The notes: generated from the sequence alone by a model not told the origin. A DNA stretch of 64,000 nucleotides from Streptomyces uncialis (GCF_036250755.1 NZ_CP109583.1:3410001-3474000), one strand, 5' to 3'; positions 1 through 8,915 are shown, counted from the first letter of the stretch. A program made the numbers and translations.

Positions 1-166
1 TCAGGATGGGTCCCTCCGCCCGGTCGGGTGCGGCGGTCGCCGGAAGCGCGGTGACGGCGCTCAGCAGGAGAGCGGCGGTGACGGCGGTGCCGAGGGCACC
101 GAGGGGGGAGATTCTTCGCCGTGCGCGGTCCTGGGTGCGGAGTCCGGCATCACGAGACAGTGCCAT
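1..166 (-). CDS. Secreted protein, N-terminal fragment cut by window edge
   Basis: Only the first 55 codons lie in the window; the gene continues beyond base 1. The ATG at 164-166 follows a GAGGAG ribosome site. The translation opens with a basic stretch (RTQDRARRRIS) and then a hydrophobic core (LGTAVTAALLLSAV) ending in LPATAAPD, a typical Sec signal peptide with cleavage likely after ATA-A. The mature domain is out of view, so no function can be given. It is transcribed away from the GH65 glycosidase gene, so the two share the intergenic region. Confidence 0.7.
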   Translation of the reverse strand, partial: MALSRDAGLRTQDRARRRISPLGALGTAVTAALLLSAVTALPATAAPDRAEGPIL

Positions 167-677
167 CCGAGGGGTCCTCCTCATCGATGGTGCTCTGGTG
201 GGGGGTTGCGCGTGGTGCGGCGGACGCTCCCGGGGCGCACGGGGGTGCGGGGGTTCCGGGGGTCCGGATGAGCAGCCGTGCGAATTAGCGACAGGGTCAT
301 GTCAATTTCTGCCGCCAAGCGAAAGGTTGGCGGTCCCATAGGATTTCCACAAGAGGCACTGTCCGGATGTAACACTCACGCCATGCGCACGCCATGACAC
401 TCACGCCCCGGCCACACAGGCGAGGACCCACCCACCGTCCCGCGGTTCGCCGTTCGCCGTTCGCCGTTCGCCGTTCGCCGCTCACCCTCCCGTCCCGGGC
501 GTCCCAGGCGTAGCCGTCCGGATGCCGGTGTCCCGGGCGTTGCCGTCCTGGCGTCGCCGTCATGAGCGTTCGCCGTCGCGGGCGTTCGCCGTCCCGCCCC
601 TCCCCGTCCGGGTCATCCGTGGGACGACACGGCGCGCGCACCCGGGTACGACGGCACGGGCGGCCCATGGTCGGACG
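167..677. other. Divergent intergenic region with heptamer tandem repeat
   Basis: About 500 bases lie between two divergent secreted-protein genes. I see no convincing gene. An open frame runs back from the glycosidase to an ATG at 522, but its extra 52 codons (Arg- and Pro-rich) lack a clear ribosome site and fall in repeat-like sequence. Both promoters should be here; I could not assign boxes with confidence. Confidence 0.5.
444..480. repeat. Tandem heptamer repeat (CGTTCGC)
   Basis: Five back-to-back copies of the heptamer, the first as GGTTCGC and the next four identical as CGTTCGC (451-478). Scattered relatives (GCGTTCGCCGTC) follow up to about 590. The block lies upstream of the glycosidase gene in the divergent intergenic region. 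Confidence 0.9.
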
Positions 678-3452
678 GTGACCACGCACCCCGCCCCGGA
701 CCCCCGCCGCCCGGTTCCCCGCCGCGACCGCCGCCGTCGCCCCGGGCCAGTACCCCGTACGGCCACCCTCCTCGCGCTGACCCTCCTGCTGCCGTCGGCC
801 CCGGCGGCCGCCCACACCCCGGCCCCGCAACTCCCGCGCACCGCCCCCGACTGCGCCACCGGCTCCCCCGCCTGGACGCCCGCCGTCGCCGAACCCACCG
901 GTCCGGCCGACGCGTACCACCCGTACGTCGGCAACGGCTACCTCGGGGTGCGCGTCCCGCCCTCGGGAAGCGGCTACGCCGAACCGGGCGGGGCCACCGG
1001 CTGGCCGCTGTACACCCCGCGCTACGACGGCGCGTTCGTTTCCGGCCTCTACGGACGGGGCCCGGAGAACACGGCGGGGCGCGACGCGATCGCCGCGCTC
1101 CCCAACTGGACCGGCCTGGAGGTGACGGCGGGCGGGCACACGTACGACCCGGGGACCGCGGCGGACCGGTCAGGCCGGTCGGGCCGGATCACCGACTACC
1201 GGCAGGCCCTCTCCCTGCGCTGCGGATTCCTGCGCACCTCCCTCACCTGGACCGCCCCGGACGGCCGCCGCACCGACCTGGAGTACGACGTCCTGACCGA
1301 CCGCGCCGAGGCCCGTCTGGGCGCCGTACGGCTGCGGATGACCCCGCACTGGAACGGCCGCGCCGAGGTCACCGACCGGGTCGACGGCCGGGGCGCCCGC
1401 CGGATCACCCCGGCCGAGGGCGGCGGCGCGGTCGGCAAGGACTCCCTGGCGGTCACCTTCCGCACGGACGGCGACAACGACGACAGGAACGGGGGCGGAA
1501 CCAGGGACAACGGGGACGAAGGCGCGGTCGTCTCCACCCTCCGCGCGCCCGGCCCCGTCCACCCCGCCCGCCCGGCGAGCGGACTCACCGCCACCCAGCG
1601 CGCCGTGCTCGACGTCCGCGCGGGCGGGACGTACGAGATCACCAAGTACGTCGGCGTCGAAACCACGCTGACCTCCCGGACCCCGCGCGACTCCGCCCGC
1701 GAGGTGTCACTGCGCGCCGCCGCGACGGGCTGGGACGCGCTCTTCGAACGGCACACCGCCGCCTGGCGCGAACTGTGGTCCTCGGACATCGAGGTCCCGG
1801 CCGACGCCGAGCTGCAACTGTGGCTGCGCTCGGCCCAGTACGGGCTGCTGTCCGCGCTGCGCCCCGGTGCCCGTAACAGCGTCGCGCCCACCGGGCTGAG
1901 CAGCGACGACTACGCGGGCATGATCTTCTGGGACGCCGAGACCTGGATGTTCCCGGGGCTGCTCGCCACCCGCCCCGAACTCGCCCGGCCCGTGCTGGAC
2001 TACCGTGACCGCACCCGCCCGGCCGCCGCCGCCAACGCGTCGAGGACGAGCGTGAAAGGCTTGTTCTACCCCTGGACAAGCGCCCGGCGCGGCGATCTGT
2101 GGGCGGAGTGCCAGAGTTGGCGGCCCCCGCACTGCGTCACCCAGAACCATCTCCAGGGCGATATCGCGCTGGCCGCCTGGCAGTACTACCTCGCCACCGG
2201 TGACCGTGACTGGCTGCGCGAGCGCGGCGGACCGCTGCTGCGCGGGATCGCCGAGTACTGGGCGTCCCGGGTGACGGCGAACCCGGACGGCAGCTACTCG
2301 ATCAAGGAGGTCGCGGGCCCCGACGAGTACAGCAACGGCGTCGACGACGGCGCGTACACGAACGCCGTCGCCGCGACCGCCCTGCGCTACGCGGTCCTCG
2401 CCGCCCGCGAACTGGGCGGCACGGCCCCCGCCGGCTGGACGGCGATCGCGGACGGGCTGCGCATCCCCTACGACCCCGCACGCAAGGTGTTCCTCCAGTA
2501 CGACGGCTACACCGGGACCCGGATCAAGCAGGCGGACACCGTCCTGCTCGTCTACCCCCTGGAGTGGCCCATGCCCGAGGGCGCGGCGGCGGCCACCCTC
2601 GACTACTACACGGCGCGCACCGATCTGGACGGGCCCGCGATGACCGACTCCGTGTACGCGATCGCCGCCGCCGCGATCGACGAGCCGGGCTGCGCGGCGT
2701 ACACCTTCCTCCAGCGGGCGTCACGGCCGTACTTCCGCGGTCCGTTCGCGCTGTTCTCGGAGGCGCGCGGGGACAAGGCGGGTGCCGACGACCCGCTGTC
2801 GGGCTCGCCCGCGCAGGACTTCCTGACCGGCAAGGGCGGCTTCCTCCAGGTGTTCACCCACGGTCTGACCGGACTGCGGCCCCGGCCGGACGCCGTCCGC
2901 CTCGATCCGACCCTGCCGCCGCAACTGGCCGCCGGGGAGCGGGGTGTGACCCTGCGCGGGCTGCGCTGGCGGGGCCGCGTGTACGACGTCGCGATCGGCC
3001 CCGAGGAGACCACCGTCCGGCTGCGGTCGGGGGACCCCTTCCCCGTGGACTCCCCGCAGGGCCGCTTCACCGTCACCCGCGACCGGCCCGCCGTCCTCAA
3101 GACCCGCCGCCCCGATCTGACCCCCACCGACAACCTCGCCCGCTGCCGTCCCGTGACGGCCGCCTCCGAGGAGCCGGGGCTCTACGCGACGGCCGCCGTG
3201 GACGGCAACACGACGACCGAGTGGCGCCCGCAACTCCCGGGCGCAGCCCTGACGGTGGACCTGGGCCGCGTCACCCCCGTACGGGAGGTCCTGGTCCGGG
3301 GCACCGAGGCGTTTCACGTGGAACTGTCGGCGGACGGCACGCGATGGACCCCGTACGCCGCGGGCGGCGACGCGACACCCGCCCGCCAGGTGCGGGTGAC
3401 CCTGACCGGGACCTCGGTGGACACGGGCATCACGGAGGTGGTCGTGCGGTAG
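678..3452 (+). CDS. Secreted GH65 family glycosidase with C-terminal discoidin domain
   Basis: Extracellular enzyme of glycoside hydrolase family 65, which cleaves alpha-glucosides such as trehalose by hydrolysis or phosphorolysis. The GTG at 678 (924 aa) is chosen because a signal peptide follows (LLALTLLLPSAPAAAHT); the frame stays open to an ATG at 522. The (alpha/alpha)6 barrel shows the family motifs FWDAETWMFP, GLFYPW and KEVAGPDEYSNG, whose Glu near residue 544 matches the general acid. From about residue 818 (NLARCRPVTAASEE) to the end is an F5/8 type C carbohydrate-binding domain. Export argues for a hydrolase of the acid trehalase type rather than a cytoplasmic phosphorylase; this is inference. 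Substrate unknown. Confidence 0.87.
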   Translation: MTTHPAPDPRRPVPRRDRRRRPGPVPRTATLLALTLLLPSAPAAAHTPAPQLPRTAPDCATGSPAWTPAVAEPTGPADAYHPYVGNGYLGVRVPPSGSGYAEPGGATGWPLYTPRYDGAFVSGLYGRGPENTAGRDAIAALPNWTGLEVTAGGHTYDPGTAADRSGRSGRITDYRQALSLRCGFLRTSLTWTAPDGRRTDLEYDVLTDRAEARLGAVRLRMTPHWNGRAEVTDRVDGRGARRITPAEGGGAVGKDSLAVTFRTDGDNDDRNGGGTRDNGDEGAVVSTLRAPGPVHPARPASGLTATQRAVLDVRAGGTYEITKYVGVETTLTSRTPRDSAREVSLRAAATGWDALFERHTAAWRELWSSDIEVPADAELQLWLRSAQYGLLSALRPGARNSVAPTGLSSDDYAGMIFWDAETWMFPGLLATRPELARPVLDYRDRTRPAAAANASRTSVKGLFYPWTSARRGDLWAECQSWRPPHCVTQNHLQGDIALAAWQYYLATGDRDWLRERGGPLLRGIAEYWASRVTANPDGSYSIKEVAGPDEYSNGVDDGAYTNAVAATALRYAVLAARELGGTAPAGWTAIADGLRIPYDPARKVFLQYDGYTGTRIKQADTVLLVYPLEWPMPEGAAAATLDYYTARTDLDGPAMTDSVYAIAAAAIDEPGCAAYTFLQRASRPYFRGPFALFSEARGDKAGADDPLSGSPAQDFLTGKGGFLQVFTHGLTGLRPRPDAVRLDPTLPPQLAAGERGVTLRGLRWRGRVYDVAIGPEETTVRLRSGDPFPVDSPQGRFTVTRDRPAVLKTRRPDLTPTDNLARCRPVTAASEEPGLYATAAVDGNTTTEWRPQLPGAALTVDLGRVTPVREVLVRGTEAFHVELSADGTRWTPYAAGGDATPARQVRVTLTGTSVDTGITEVVVR

Positions 3453-3519
3453 GGCACGGGCAGCTTTCATGGCCGCTCCACGGGAAGCGGGCAAGGAACC
3501 CGCTGTCGGACCCCGTTGC

Positions 3520-3525
3520 TACCTT
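3520..3525 (+). promoter_or_regulatory. -10 like TACCTT, possible leaderless start
   Basis: TACCTT ends six bases before the ATG at 3532, so a transcript would begin at or next to the start codon. No ribosome site is visible upstream of that ATG. No good -35 box is seen. Confidence 0.35.
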
Positions 3526-3531
3526 CCGGCC

Positions 3532-4104
3532 ATGACGACGAACCACACGGGAGCGGCACCGGACGCCACCGAACTCCTGCGCCGCATCACCGCGGACCCC
3601 GCCCTGACCCGCTTCCTGGACTGGCCCTGCGACTTCGACCTGGGCCGCCGGGACCCGGTGGAACGCCTCGCCCTCCCCTCGGGCCTCCCGCTGCACCCCA
3701 TAGCGGGCTGCGGAACAGGCGGTACGTACTTCCTGTGCGGCACCACGGAAACGACCGCCGACCGCCCCGTCCTGTACGCCGACTCGGAGGGCGGGGCGAC
3801 CCTGCTCGGCGAGAACCTGGCCGGGGCCCTGACCTTGCTGATCTCGTTCCCGTACTGGCGCGACCTCGACGCGGGCCACCCCGCCGCCGAGCTCGAATCC
3901 GCCCTGCGCGAGGACCACCCCACCCTGGACACCGCCCGGTCCACCGCCCTGACCACCCTGTCCCTCACCCCCCTCCCCCTCCCCGAGGCCCTGACCCACC
4001 TCCGCACGATGGCCACCCGCACGACCCCGGACTTCCTCCCCACCTCGGAGGAACACGGCGAACGGTACGACCCCCTGCTGACCCCGCCCGACAGCCGGCC
4101 GTAG
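3532..4104 (+). CDS. Conserved-looking hypothetical protein
   Basis: 190-residue soluble protein with no signal peptide or membrane segment. I do not recognise a named domain. It has a plausible globular core (PIAGCGTGGTYFLCG, then VLYADSEGGATLLGENL) and an acidic C-terminus. The frame stays open to 3469, but the ATG at 3532 is preferred because the extension is short and atypical and because a -10-like TACCTT lies just before it. It ends 11 bases before the next small gene. Function unknown. Confidence 0.7.
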   Translation: MTTNHTGAAPDATELLRRITADPALTRFLDWPCDFDLGRRDPVERLALPSGLPLHPIAGCGTGGTYFLCGTTETTADRPVLYADSEGGATLLGENLAGALTLLISFPYWRDLDAGHPAAELESALREDHPTLDTARSTALTTLSLTPLPLPEALTHLRTMATRTTPDFLPTSEEHGERYDPLLTPPDSRP

Positions 4105-4115
4105 CACCGACCACC

Positions 4116-4433
4116 ATGAGCGGTAGCAAGGAGTACTCGATCAGCCTGCCCGGGGATCTCGCTGAGGCCGTGCGCGCCCACGTCGGCGCCGACGGCTTCT
4201 CCGCCTACGTCACCCAAGCGCTCGAACAATGGGTCGCCATGGAGAAGCTCAGGGAGGTCGTCGCCGACTTCGAGACGGACAACGACGGACTCACCCGAGA
4301 AGAGATCGAAGCCGTCCGCGCGCTGCTACGCCATGACCACCCTGGAGGCCGATGCCGAGCGCATCCGCCCCGCACGCGTCAAGCGGGTCCTTTCCCGCAT
4401 CGGCGTCCAGGGACTCACCAAGGAGACGGCTGA
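4116..4433 (+). CDS. Ribbon-helix-helix antitoxin-like protein, C-terminus altered
   Basis: 105 residues. The first ~70 (KEYSISLPGDLAEAVRA, then GFSAYVTQALEQWV and MEKLREVVADFE) resemble CopG/VapB-type antitoxins of Streptomyces: a short beta strand and two helices for operator binding, then an acidic helix that would mask the toxin. After VRALLRHDHPGG the frame runs on through Arg/Pro-rich sequence (CRAHPPRTRQ) that overlaps the toxin remnant in another frame, as if the end of the antitoxin and the start of the toxin had been deleted. It may still bind DNA, but its partner is incomplete. Confidence 0.6.
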   Translation: MSGSKEYSISLPGDLAEAVRAHVGADGFSAYVTQALEQWVAMEKLREVVADFETDNDGLTREEIEAVRALLRHDHPGGRCRAHPPRTRQAGPFPHRRPGTHQGDG

Positions 4434-4596
4434 TCACGCCGCGACCCTCCTGCGCGGCCACCGACCGCACGGACACAAGTACGCCATCGACGCCGCCTTG
4501 GCCCGCACAGCTCCCCCACCGGTGACCGTCCTCACCTCGGACCCTGAGGACCTGACACTTCTGTGCGGTCCCACGGTGGAGATCGTCAAGGTCTGA
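4333..4596 (+). pseudogene. PIN-domain (VapC-like) toxin remnant, C-terminal half
   Basis: 87 codons matching the back half of a PIN-domain ribonuclease: a helical stretch, then KYAIDAALARTA, which carries a conserved PIN Asp, and VTVLTSDPEDLTLLC, the typical final strand and acidic site, ending VEIVKV. The first half with the initial catalytic Asp is absent, so it should be inactive. The ATG at 4333 lies inside the antitoxin frame, giving a 101-base overlap. Together they look like a vapBC operon damaged by an internal deletion. Confidence 0.6.
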
Positions 4597-4635
4597 GCGC
4601 CACCTGCCAGCACACTCACACCCGCCGCTCAGCGA

Positions 4636-4890
4636 TCAGTAGTGGTAACGGGCGGCAAGGATGACGACCTCCTTGTCCGTGACAAGGTAGACGAGCCGGT
4701 GCTCGTCGTCGATCCGCCGCGACCATGCCCCGGGCAAGTGATACTTCAGCGGCTCAGGCTTGCCGATCCCCGAGAAGGGGTCCCGCCGGACGTCCTCGAT
4801 GAGCTTGTTGATCCGGGCGAGCATCTTGCGGTCGTTCCTGAGCCAGGACGTGTAGTCCTCCCAGCCCTGATCCTCGAAGACGAGCCTCAC
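4636..4890 (-). CDS. yoeB: YoeB/Txe family mRNA interferase toxin
   Basis: 84-residue RelE-fold toxin expected to cleave mRNA in the ribosomal A site. It has the family hallmarks: [14 protein letters not shown] at the N-terminus, [17 protein letters not shown] and [10 protein letters not shown] in the middle, and the diagnostic ARYHY end carrying the catalytic His-Tyr. The GTG start at 4890 overlaps the antitoxin stop by four bases (GTGA), as expected for translational coupling. Length and motifs look intact, so the module is probably functional. Confidence 0.9.
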   Translation of the reverse strand: MRLVFEDQGWEDYTSWLRNDRKMLARINKLIEDVRRDPFSGIGKPEPLKYHLPGAWSRRIDDEHRLVYLVTDKEVVILAARYHY

Positions 4891-5168
4891 GCGGCACCCG
4901 CACCCGCGTCCGACGAGTCCGGGTCGATCAGCTCGCGCTCCGACACATCGATGTGGGCCAGGGCATTCTCGTACGCCTTGAGCAGCCGACGAGCGTTCGC
5001 CGGGGAACGCAGCAGGTATGAGCCCTCGCGCAGCGCCGCGTAGTCCTCGGCCGAGACAAGCACGGCGTTGCCGTGCTTGGAGACGATCTCGATGGCCTCG
5101 TGATTGTCGTTGACCTTCTTGATCAGCGGAAAGAGAGCCTTGCGGGCCTCGCTCGCAGTTATGGACAT
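4887..5168 (-). CDS. yefM: YefM/Phd family antitoxin
   Basis: 93 residues. The N-terminal Phd/YefM DNA-binding fold is clear ([20 protein letters not shown], then [18 protein letters not shown]), followed by an acidic disordered tail ([14 protein letters not shown]) that would neutralise YoeB. The ATG at 5168 has an upstream GGAGAGG. It is the first gene of the two-gene operon and should repress the operon through the palindrome at 5189-5208, 21-40 bases before its start codon. Confidence 0.9.
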   Translation of the reverse strand: MSITASEARKALFPLIKKVNDNHEAIEIVSKHGNAVLVSAEDYAALREGSYLLRSPANARRLLKAYENALAHIDVSERELIDPDSSDAGAGAA

Positions 5169-5188
5169 GACCTAACCTCTCCAGCAAA

Positions 5189-5208
5189 TGGTACCCGATA
5201 ACGTACCA
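5189..5208. promoter_or_regulatory. Palindrome upstream of yefM-yoeB, probable operator
   Basis: Perfect inverted repeat TGGTAC, 8-base spacer, GTACCA. It lies just upstream of the yefM ribosome site where the operon promoter should be. YefM proteins generally bind palindromes at this place; the assignment here rests on position and symmetry. Confidence 0.6.
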
Positions 5209-5228
5209 CTCTCACCGCTCCGACACAG

Positions 5229-5299
5229 GAAGCAACAAAGGGCCGACCCCTGGAAGGAATCGACCCTGTCCGACCTGCACACCCGACAGATCAGCTGAC
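5229..5299. repeat. Imperfect direct repeat, left copy (with hairpin)
   Basis: About 70 bases that align with 6666-6735. Shared blocks include GACCTGCA and CAGATCAGC, preceded in both by a GGG...CCCT hairpin (here AGGGCCGA at 5239-5246 and TCGACCCT at 5260-5267). The two copies enclose the integrase remnant, relE remnant and small-gene pair. They could be old attachment-site ends or two related terminators. Confidence 0.5.
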
Positions 5300-5836
5300 A
5301 CGCGGTAGCGACCCCGTCACACCACCGCACTCGTCTCCCAGCCCGAACGTCGCCGCCTCCGCGTCGGCGGCTACCGCGTCGTCTGCACGATCGACAACGG
5401 AGAACTGGTGATCTGGGTCGTTCACGTCGGACACCGGTCCACCGTTCACGAGACCTGATCCCCATCGGCCCACGCCGAAATATCCAGCACCCATCCAGCA
5501 CCGTCGGGGTTCACCCAGCACATCCAGCACGTCAGGCTGCGGTGCCGTGGCGTCAGGGTCTCGCGGCGCTTCCGGGCGCATGGCTTGCTGCATGGTGTCA
5601 CGGCAGCGGTCCCACGCCTCCGGTACGAGGTGGCCATAAATGTCGACCGTGGTCTTGATCGATCTGTGGCCGAGCCGGCGGCTCACCTCGTGGATCGGAA
5701 CGCCATTCGCCAGGGCGGTCGAGGCGAAGAAGTGCCGCAGCGAACGCGGGGTGCACTTCGGAGATCCATCCGCGCTGACAAGGCCGGCGGCCTTACGCGC
5801 CTTCCGCCAGTGATCGCTCGGTTCACCTGCTGGATC
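5291..5836 (-). pseudogene. Tyrosine recombinase (phage-type integrase) C-terminal remnant
   Basis: Reading down from 5836 the frame encodes a piece of a tyrosine recombinase: PRSLRHFFASTALANGV (box II His/Arg), then HEVSRRLGHRS and TTVDIYGHL with the catalytic Tyr, then a short helix (WDRCRDTMQQAM) at about 5590. A stop at 5837-5839 cuts off the N-terminal arm-binding and core regions. Past the normal end the frame runs on about 95 codons to 5291 with no similarity I recognise, antisense across a relE fragment. Not functional as an integrase. Confidence 0.8.
5309..5458 (+). pseudogene. RelE-type toxin remnant, C-terminal part
   Basis: This 150-base stretch, frame beginning after a TAG at 5306, encodes RRRLRVGGYRVVCTIDNGEL followed by VIWVVHVGHRSTVHET and a TGA. 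That is the last three strands of a RelE/ParE-superfamily toxin, including the RVGxYRVxY-like core and the HVGHRSTVY-like end. No start codon, N-terminal helices or antitoxin are present. It overlaps the trailing frame of the integrase remnant on the opposite strand. Confidence 0.7.
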
Positions 5837-5911
5837 TCATCTGAGAACCCTCGGCAGCCCCTCCTTTCCGCTGGAAGCGGGGGCTACCGCGCGCCTATCG
5901 GGAAACCAGCC

Positions 5912-6232
5912 CTACTCGGGCACCCGCACCACGGCCGGCGTTGCCATCTCGTTGTACTCAAGAGCGATCGGGTCCAGCTCCACGCTTTGGACCAGGACAC
6001 TCGGGAAGTCCTTGAATCGCGCCAGGGCGTCAGCAATGGCCTGCGTCAGTGTCTCCGCCTCGAATGAGCAGGTGAACCAGGAGCGCTCAGGGGACTCGAC
6101 CAGTGAGATCCTCCCGTCGTGGAAACTGGCCAACTGTGCCAGCGCATCAGACTGCTTCTCAGTAATGACATCCTGCAAGACCAGGTTGAAGTACCAGTTA
6201 CGCGCAGGCGCGATGCTGCCTGACGAATCCAT
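5912..6232 (-). CDS. Small protein of an overlapping gene pair, possible antitoxin
   Basis: 106 residues, acidic, no membrane segment. The sequence (LVLQDVITEKQSDALAQLA, WFTCSFEAETLTQAIADAL) suggests an alpha/beta fold of alternating strands and helices. I do not recognise a family. The ATG at 6232 has a good GAGGT site 7 bases upstream that lies inside the preceding gene, which it overlaps by 35 bases, so the two are probably co-translated. The setting among toxin-antitoxin debris suggests an antitoxin or immunity role, but that is a guess. Confidence 0.65.
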   Translation of the reverse strand: MDSSGSIAPARNWYFNLVLQDVITEKQSDALAQLASFHDGRISLVESPERSWFTCSFEAETLTQAIADALARFKDFPSVLVQSVELDPIALEYNEMATPAVVRVPE

Positions 6233-6428
6233 CGATATACCTCGCTTCTTCGCTCGGGTTCTGCGGCGTGCAGGACACCGTGCGCCGCTGGTTGCACGGA
6301 CAGCACAGCACGTAACCCCACGCGTGGTTGTTTCCCGTGCGAGTTACTTTGAGCCCGGCCGCCTCCGCCCGCCGGAGCGCGGCCTCCACGTCCTTCTTCT
6401 GATGCCGGTCGCCGATTCCCATGGCCAT
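6198..6428 (-). CDS. Small HicA-like protein of an overlapping gene pair
   Basis: 76 residues from the ATG at 6428 (a second ATG is at 6422). The layout helix (KKDVEAALRRAEAAG), strand (LKVTRTGN), NHAWGYVL, CCPCNQRRTVSCTP and closing helix (EEARYIDGFVRQH) recalls the small double-stranded-RNA-binding fold of HicA toxins, whose active His follows the first strand. The Cys-rich loop is unlike classical HicA. It ends in TAA, overlapping the start of the following gene by 35 bases. A toxin role is plausible but unproven. Confidence 0.6.
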   Translation of the reverse strand: MAMGIGDRHQKKDVEAALRRAEAAGLKVTRTGNNHAWGYVLCCPCNQRRTVSCTPQNPSEEARYIDGFVRQHRACA

Positions 6429-6665
6429 ACGTACTACTCGCCGACCGCGAGGAGGGTACGGGCCCAGAGGCGAAACCGCCCGATCGAGCCAACCCGGCCC
6501 GCCCGTGGTCATGAGCCCGGAAGGCGTCCAGTGCTTCTAGTGCGTGCTGTCGACCGCCTGTCTACCCGGCGGTTTGACACCCAGAACCGATCCAGCAGGG
6601 TGGGGGTGAGCAGGGGTGATGGCAGGTGACGTGGTGTCGGATTTCCCAGCGCCATCCCAGCACGG

Positions 6666-6735
6666 GAAGAACGCAGGGGCCCGACTCCGAAGAGTCAGAC
6701 CCCTCCTGACCTGCATGTTTGCCAGATCAGCGACG
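6666..6735. repeat. Imperfect direct repeat, right copy
   Basis: Aligns with 5229-5299: a similar GGG...CCCCT hairpin followed by TGACCTGCA and CAGATCAGCGAC. Located directly after the ychF stop region, so one copy may be an ychF-side terminator and the other a duplicate. See the left copy. Confidence 0.5.
6675..6704. terminator. Hairpin downstream of ychF
   Basis: AGGGGCCCGACTC, loop CGAA, GAGTCAGACCCCT: a 13-bp stem with two C-A mismatches. It lies 49-78 bases beyond the ychF stop on its downstream side. There is no U tract, as is common in high-GC actinobacteria. Confidence 0.6.
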
Positions 6736-6752
6736 TGGTGGCATGTCACCCA

Positions 6753-7841
<1,089 letters not shown>

Positions 7842-7991
7842 GTTGCGACTTCCCGTACGAGAGGCTGGGTGGGGGCCCGGGCCTGATCCCTGACGGGACA
7901 CCCGGCACACGGGCCGATCCCACAGTCTACGGGGTACCGGTCGCCCCGGACGGGGACCGGTCGGACGGCCGCGGGAAGCCCCGCCGGGGCC

Positions 7992-8711
7992 TCAGACCGT
8001 GCGGCGCCGGGGGCGCTGCGGCTCCGGCTGCTGGGCGCGGCGGGCCCGGGGCGTGAGGGCGCGGGCGGGGGTGTCCTCCGGGTGGGGGCGGCGGGGCCGC
8101 TCGGCGCCCGCGGCCCGCTGCTCGGCGCGGACGCGCGCCCGCTGGGCGCCGCGGGCGGCACGGTTCGCCGCGGCCTTGCGGGCGATCAGGCGGACCTTGC
8201 GGACGAGGACGATCAGCCCGGCGACCAGGGTGCCGCCGTAGAGCCAGCCCGCGTGCAGCGCGAGGGCGGTGAACACCCCCATGATCCGCCCGGCGAGGCC
8301 GTCACCGGTGCTGTCGGCGATCGGCACCACCCCCGCGGTGAACGCGATCGGCGCGCAGATCGGGGCGGTGATCAGGTCGGCACGTCGTACCCAGATCGCG
8401 GTCAGCGCGCTGACCAGCAGGAACAGCACGCCGTACACGGCGATGGAGCCGCCGAACAGCAGCTGGTCGAGGCAGCCGAGGAGGAACATCGAACCGGCGC
8501 AGAACAGTCCGCTGCCCAGTCCGGTGAGCCGGGGGTTGGGCAGTGCGCGGAGTCTGCGGGCCAGCGGGGAGACCGGCCGGCCGGGGCGGCGGGGCACGGA
8601 GGCGTCGGGGCCGTACGCGTCGGACCCGCGGCCATGAGGCCCCGCCTGCGGCGGCAGCGGCGCGGGTCGTCGCGATCGGTTCTGAGAGGGACGCGTCCTG
8701 GGTTGCTCCAC
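7992..8711 (-). CDS. Membrane protein of the DUF6542 type
   Basis: 239 residues. The N-terminus (about 60 residues) and C-terminus (about 70 residues) are Arg/Pro/Ala-rich and probably cytoplasmic. Between them are four hydrophobic segments: SGLFCAGSMFLLGCLDQLLF, VYGVLFLLVSALTAIWV, APICAPIAFTAGVVPIA and ALALHAGWLYGGTLVAGLIV. This matches the actinobacterial family of unknown function usually found next to ychF and ppgK. Shares strand with ychF, about 150 bases upstream of it. Confidence 0.8.
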   Translation of the reverse strand: MEQPRTRPSQNRSRRPAPLPPQAGPHGRGSDAYGPDASVPRRPGRPVSPLARRLRALPNPRLTGLGSGLFCAGSMFLLGCLDQLLFGGSIAVYGVLFLLVSALTAIWVRRADLITAPICAPIAFTAGVVPIADSTGDGLAGRIMGVFTALALHAGWLYGGTLVAGLIVLVRKVRLIARKAAANRAARGAQRARVRAEQRAAGAERPRRPHPEDTPARALTPRARRAQQPEPQRPRRRTV

Positions 8712-8915
8712 TGCTCCAACTTAGGTGCGCTTATGTGCTCAAAGGGCAGCGGGACACGCGTTTTGGCCGAGCTTGGCGCTCTGTTCGAACCGTCCGCAGT
8801 ACGACCGCGGGACCGTTCGGGTGGATCTTCACCCTATTGGTCCTCAAGGCTGTCCGGGTGGGGTGAATGCCCTGAGGGACCCTTCCGCGCCGCCGGTACG
8901 GACCGCCCGGTGAAG

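Larger units (their letters stand above)
6429..6752. other. Intergenic region upstream of small-gene pair, downstream of ychF
   Basis: No gene recognised. It should hold the promoter of the minus-strand small-gene pair (left side) and the 3' end of ychF (right side). A longer frame for the HicA-like gene stays open to 6512, but its added Pro/Arg-rich residues look non-coding. The ychF-side hairpin and the right copy of the direct repeat lie at 6666-6735. Confidence 0.5.

Noticed and set aside
522..677. Extension of the GH65 glycosidase to the ATG at 522
   Set aside because: The added residues are Arg-rich, precede the signal peptide, and lie beside repeat sequence with no clear ribosome site.
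2564..3535. Long overlapping frame inside the GH65 gene
   Set aside because: A +1 shadow frame, Arg/Pro-rich, as usual under high-GC genes.
5229..6735. tRNA gene as integration target at the direct repeats
   Set aside because: No cloverleaf or CCA-end could be drawn from either repeat.
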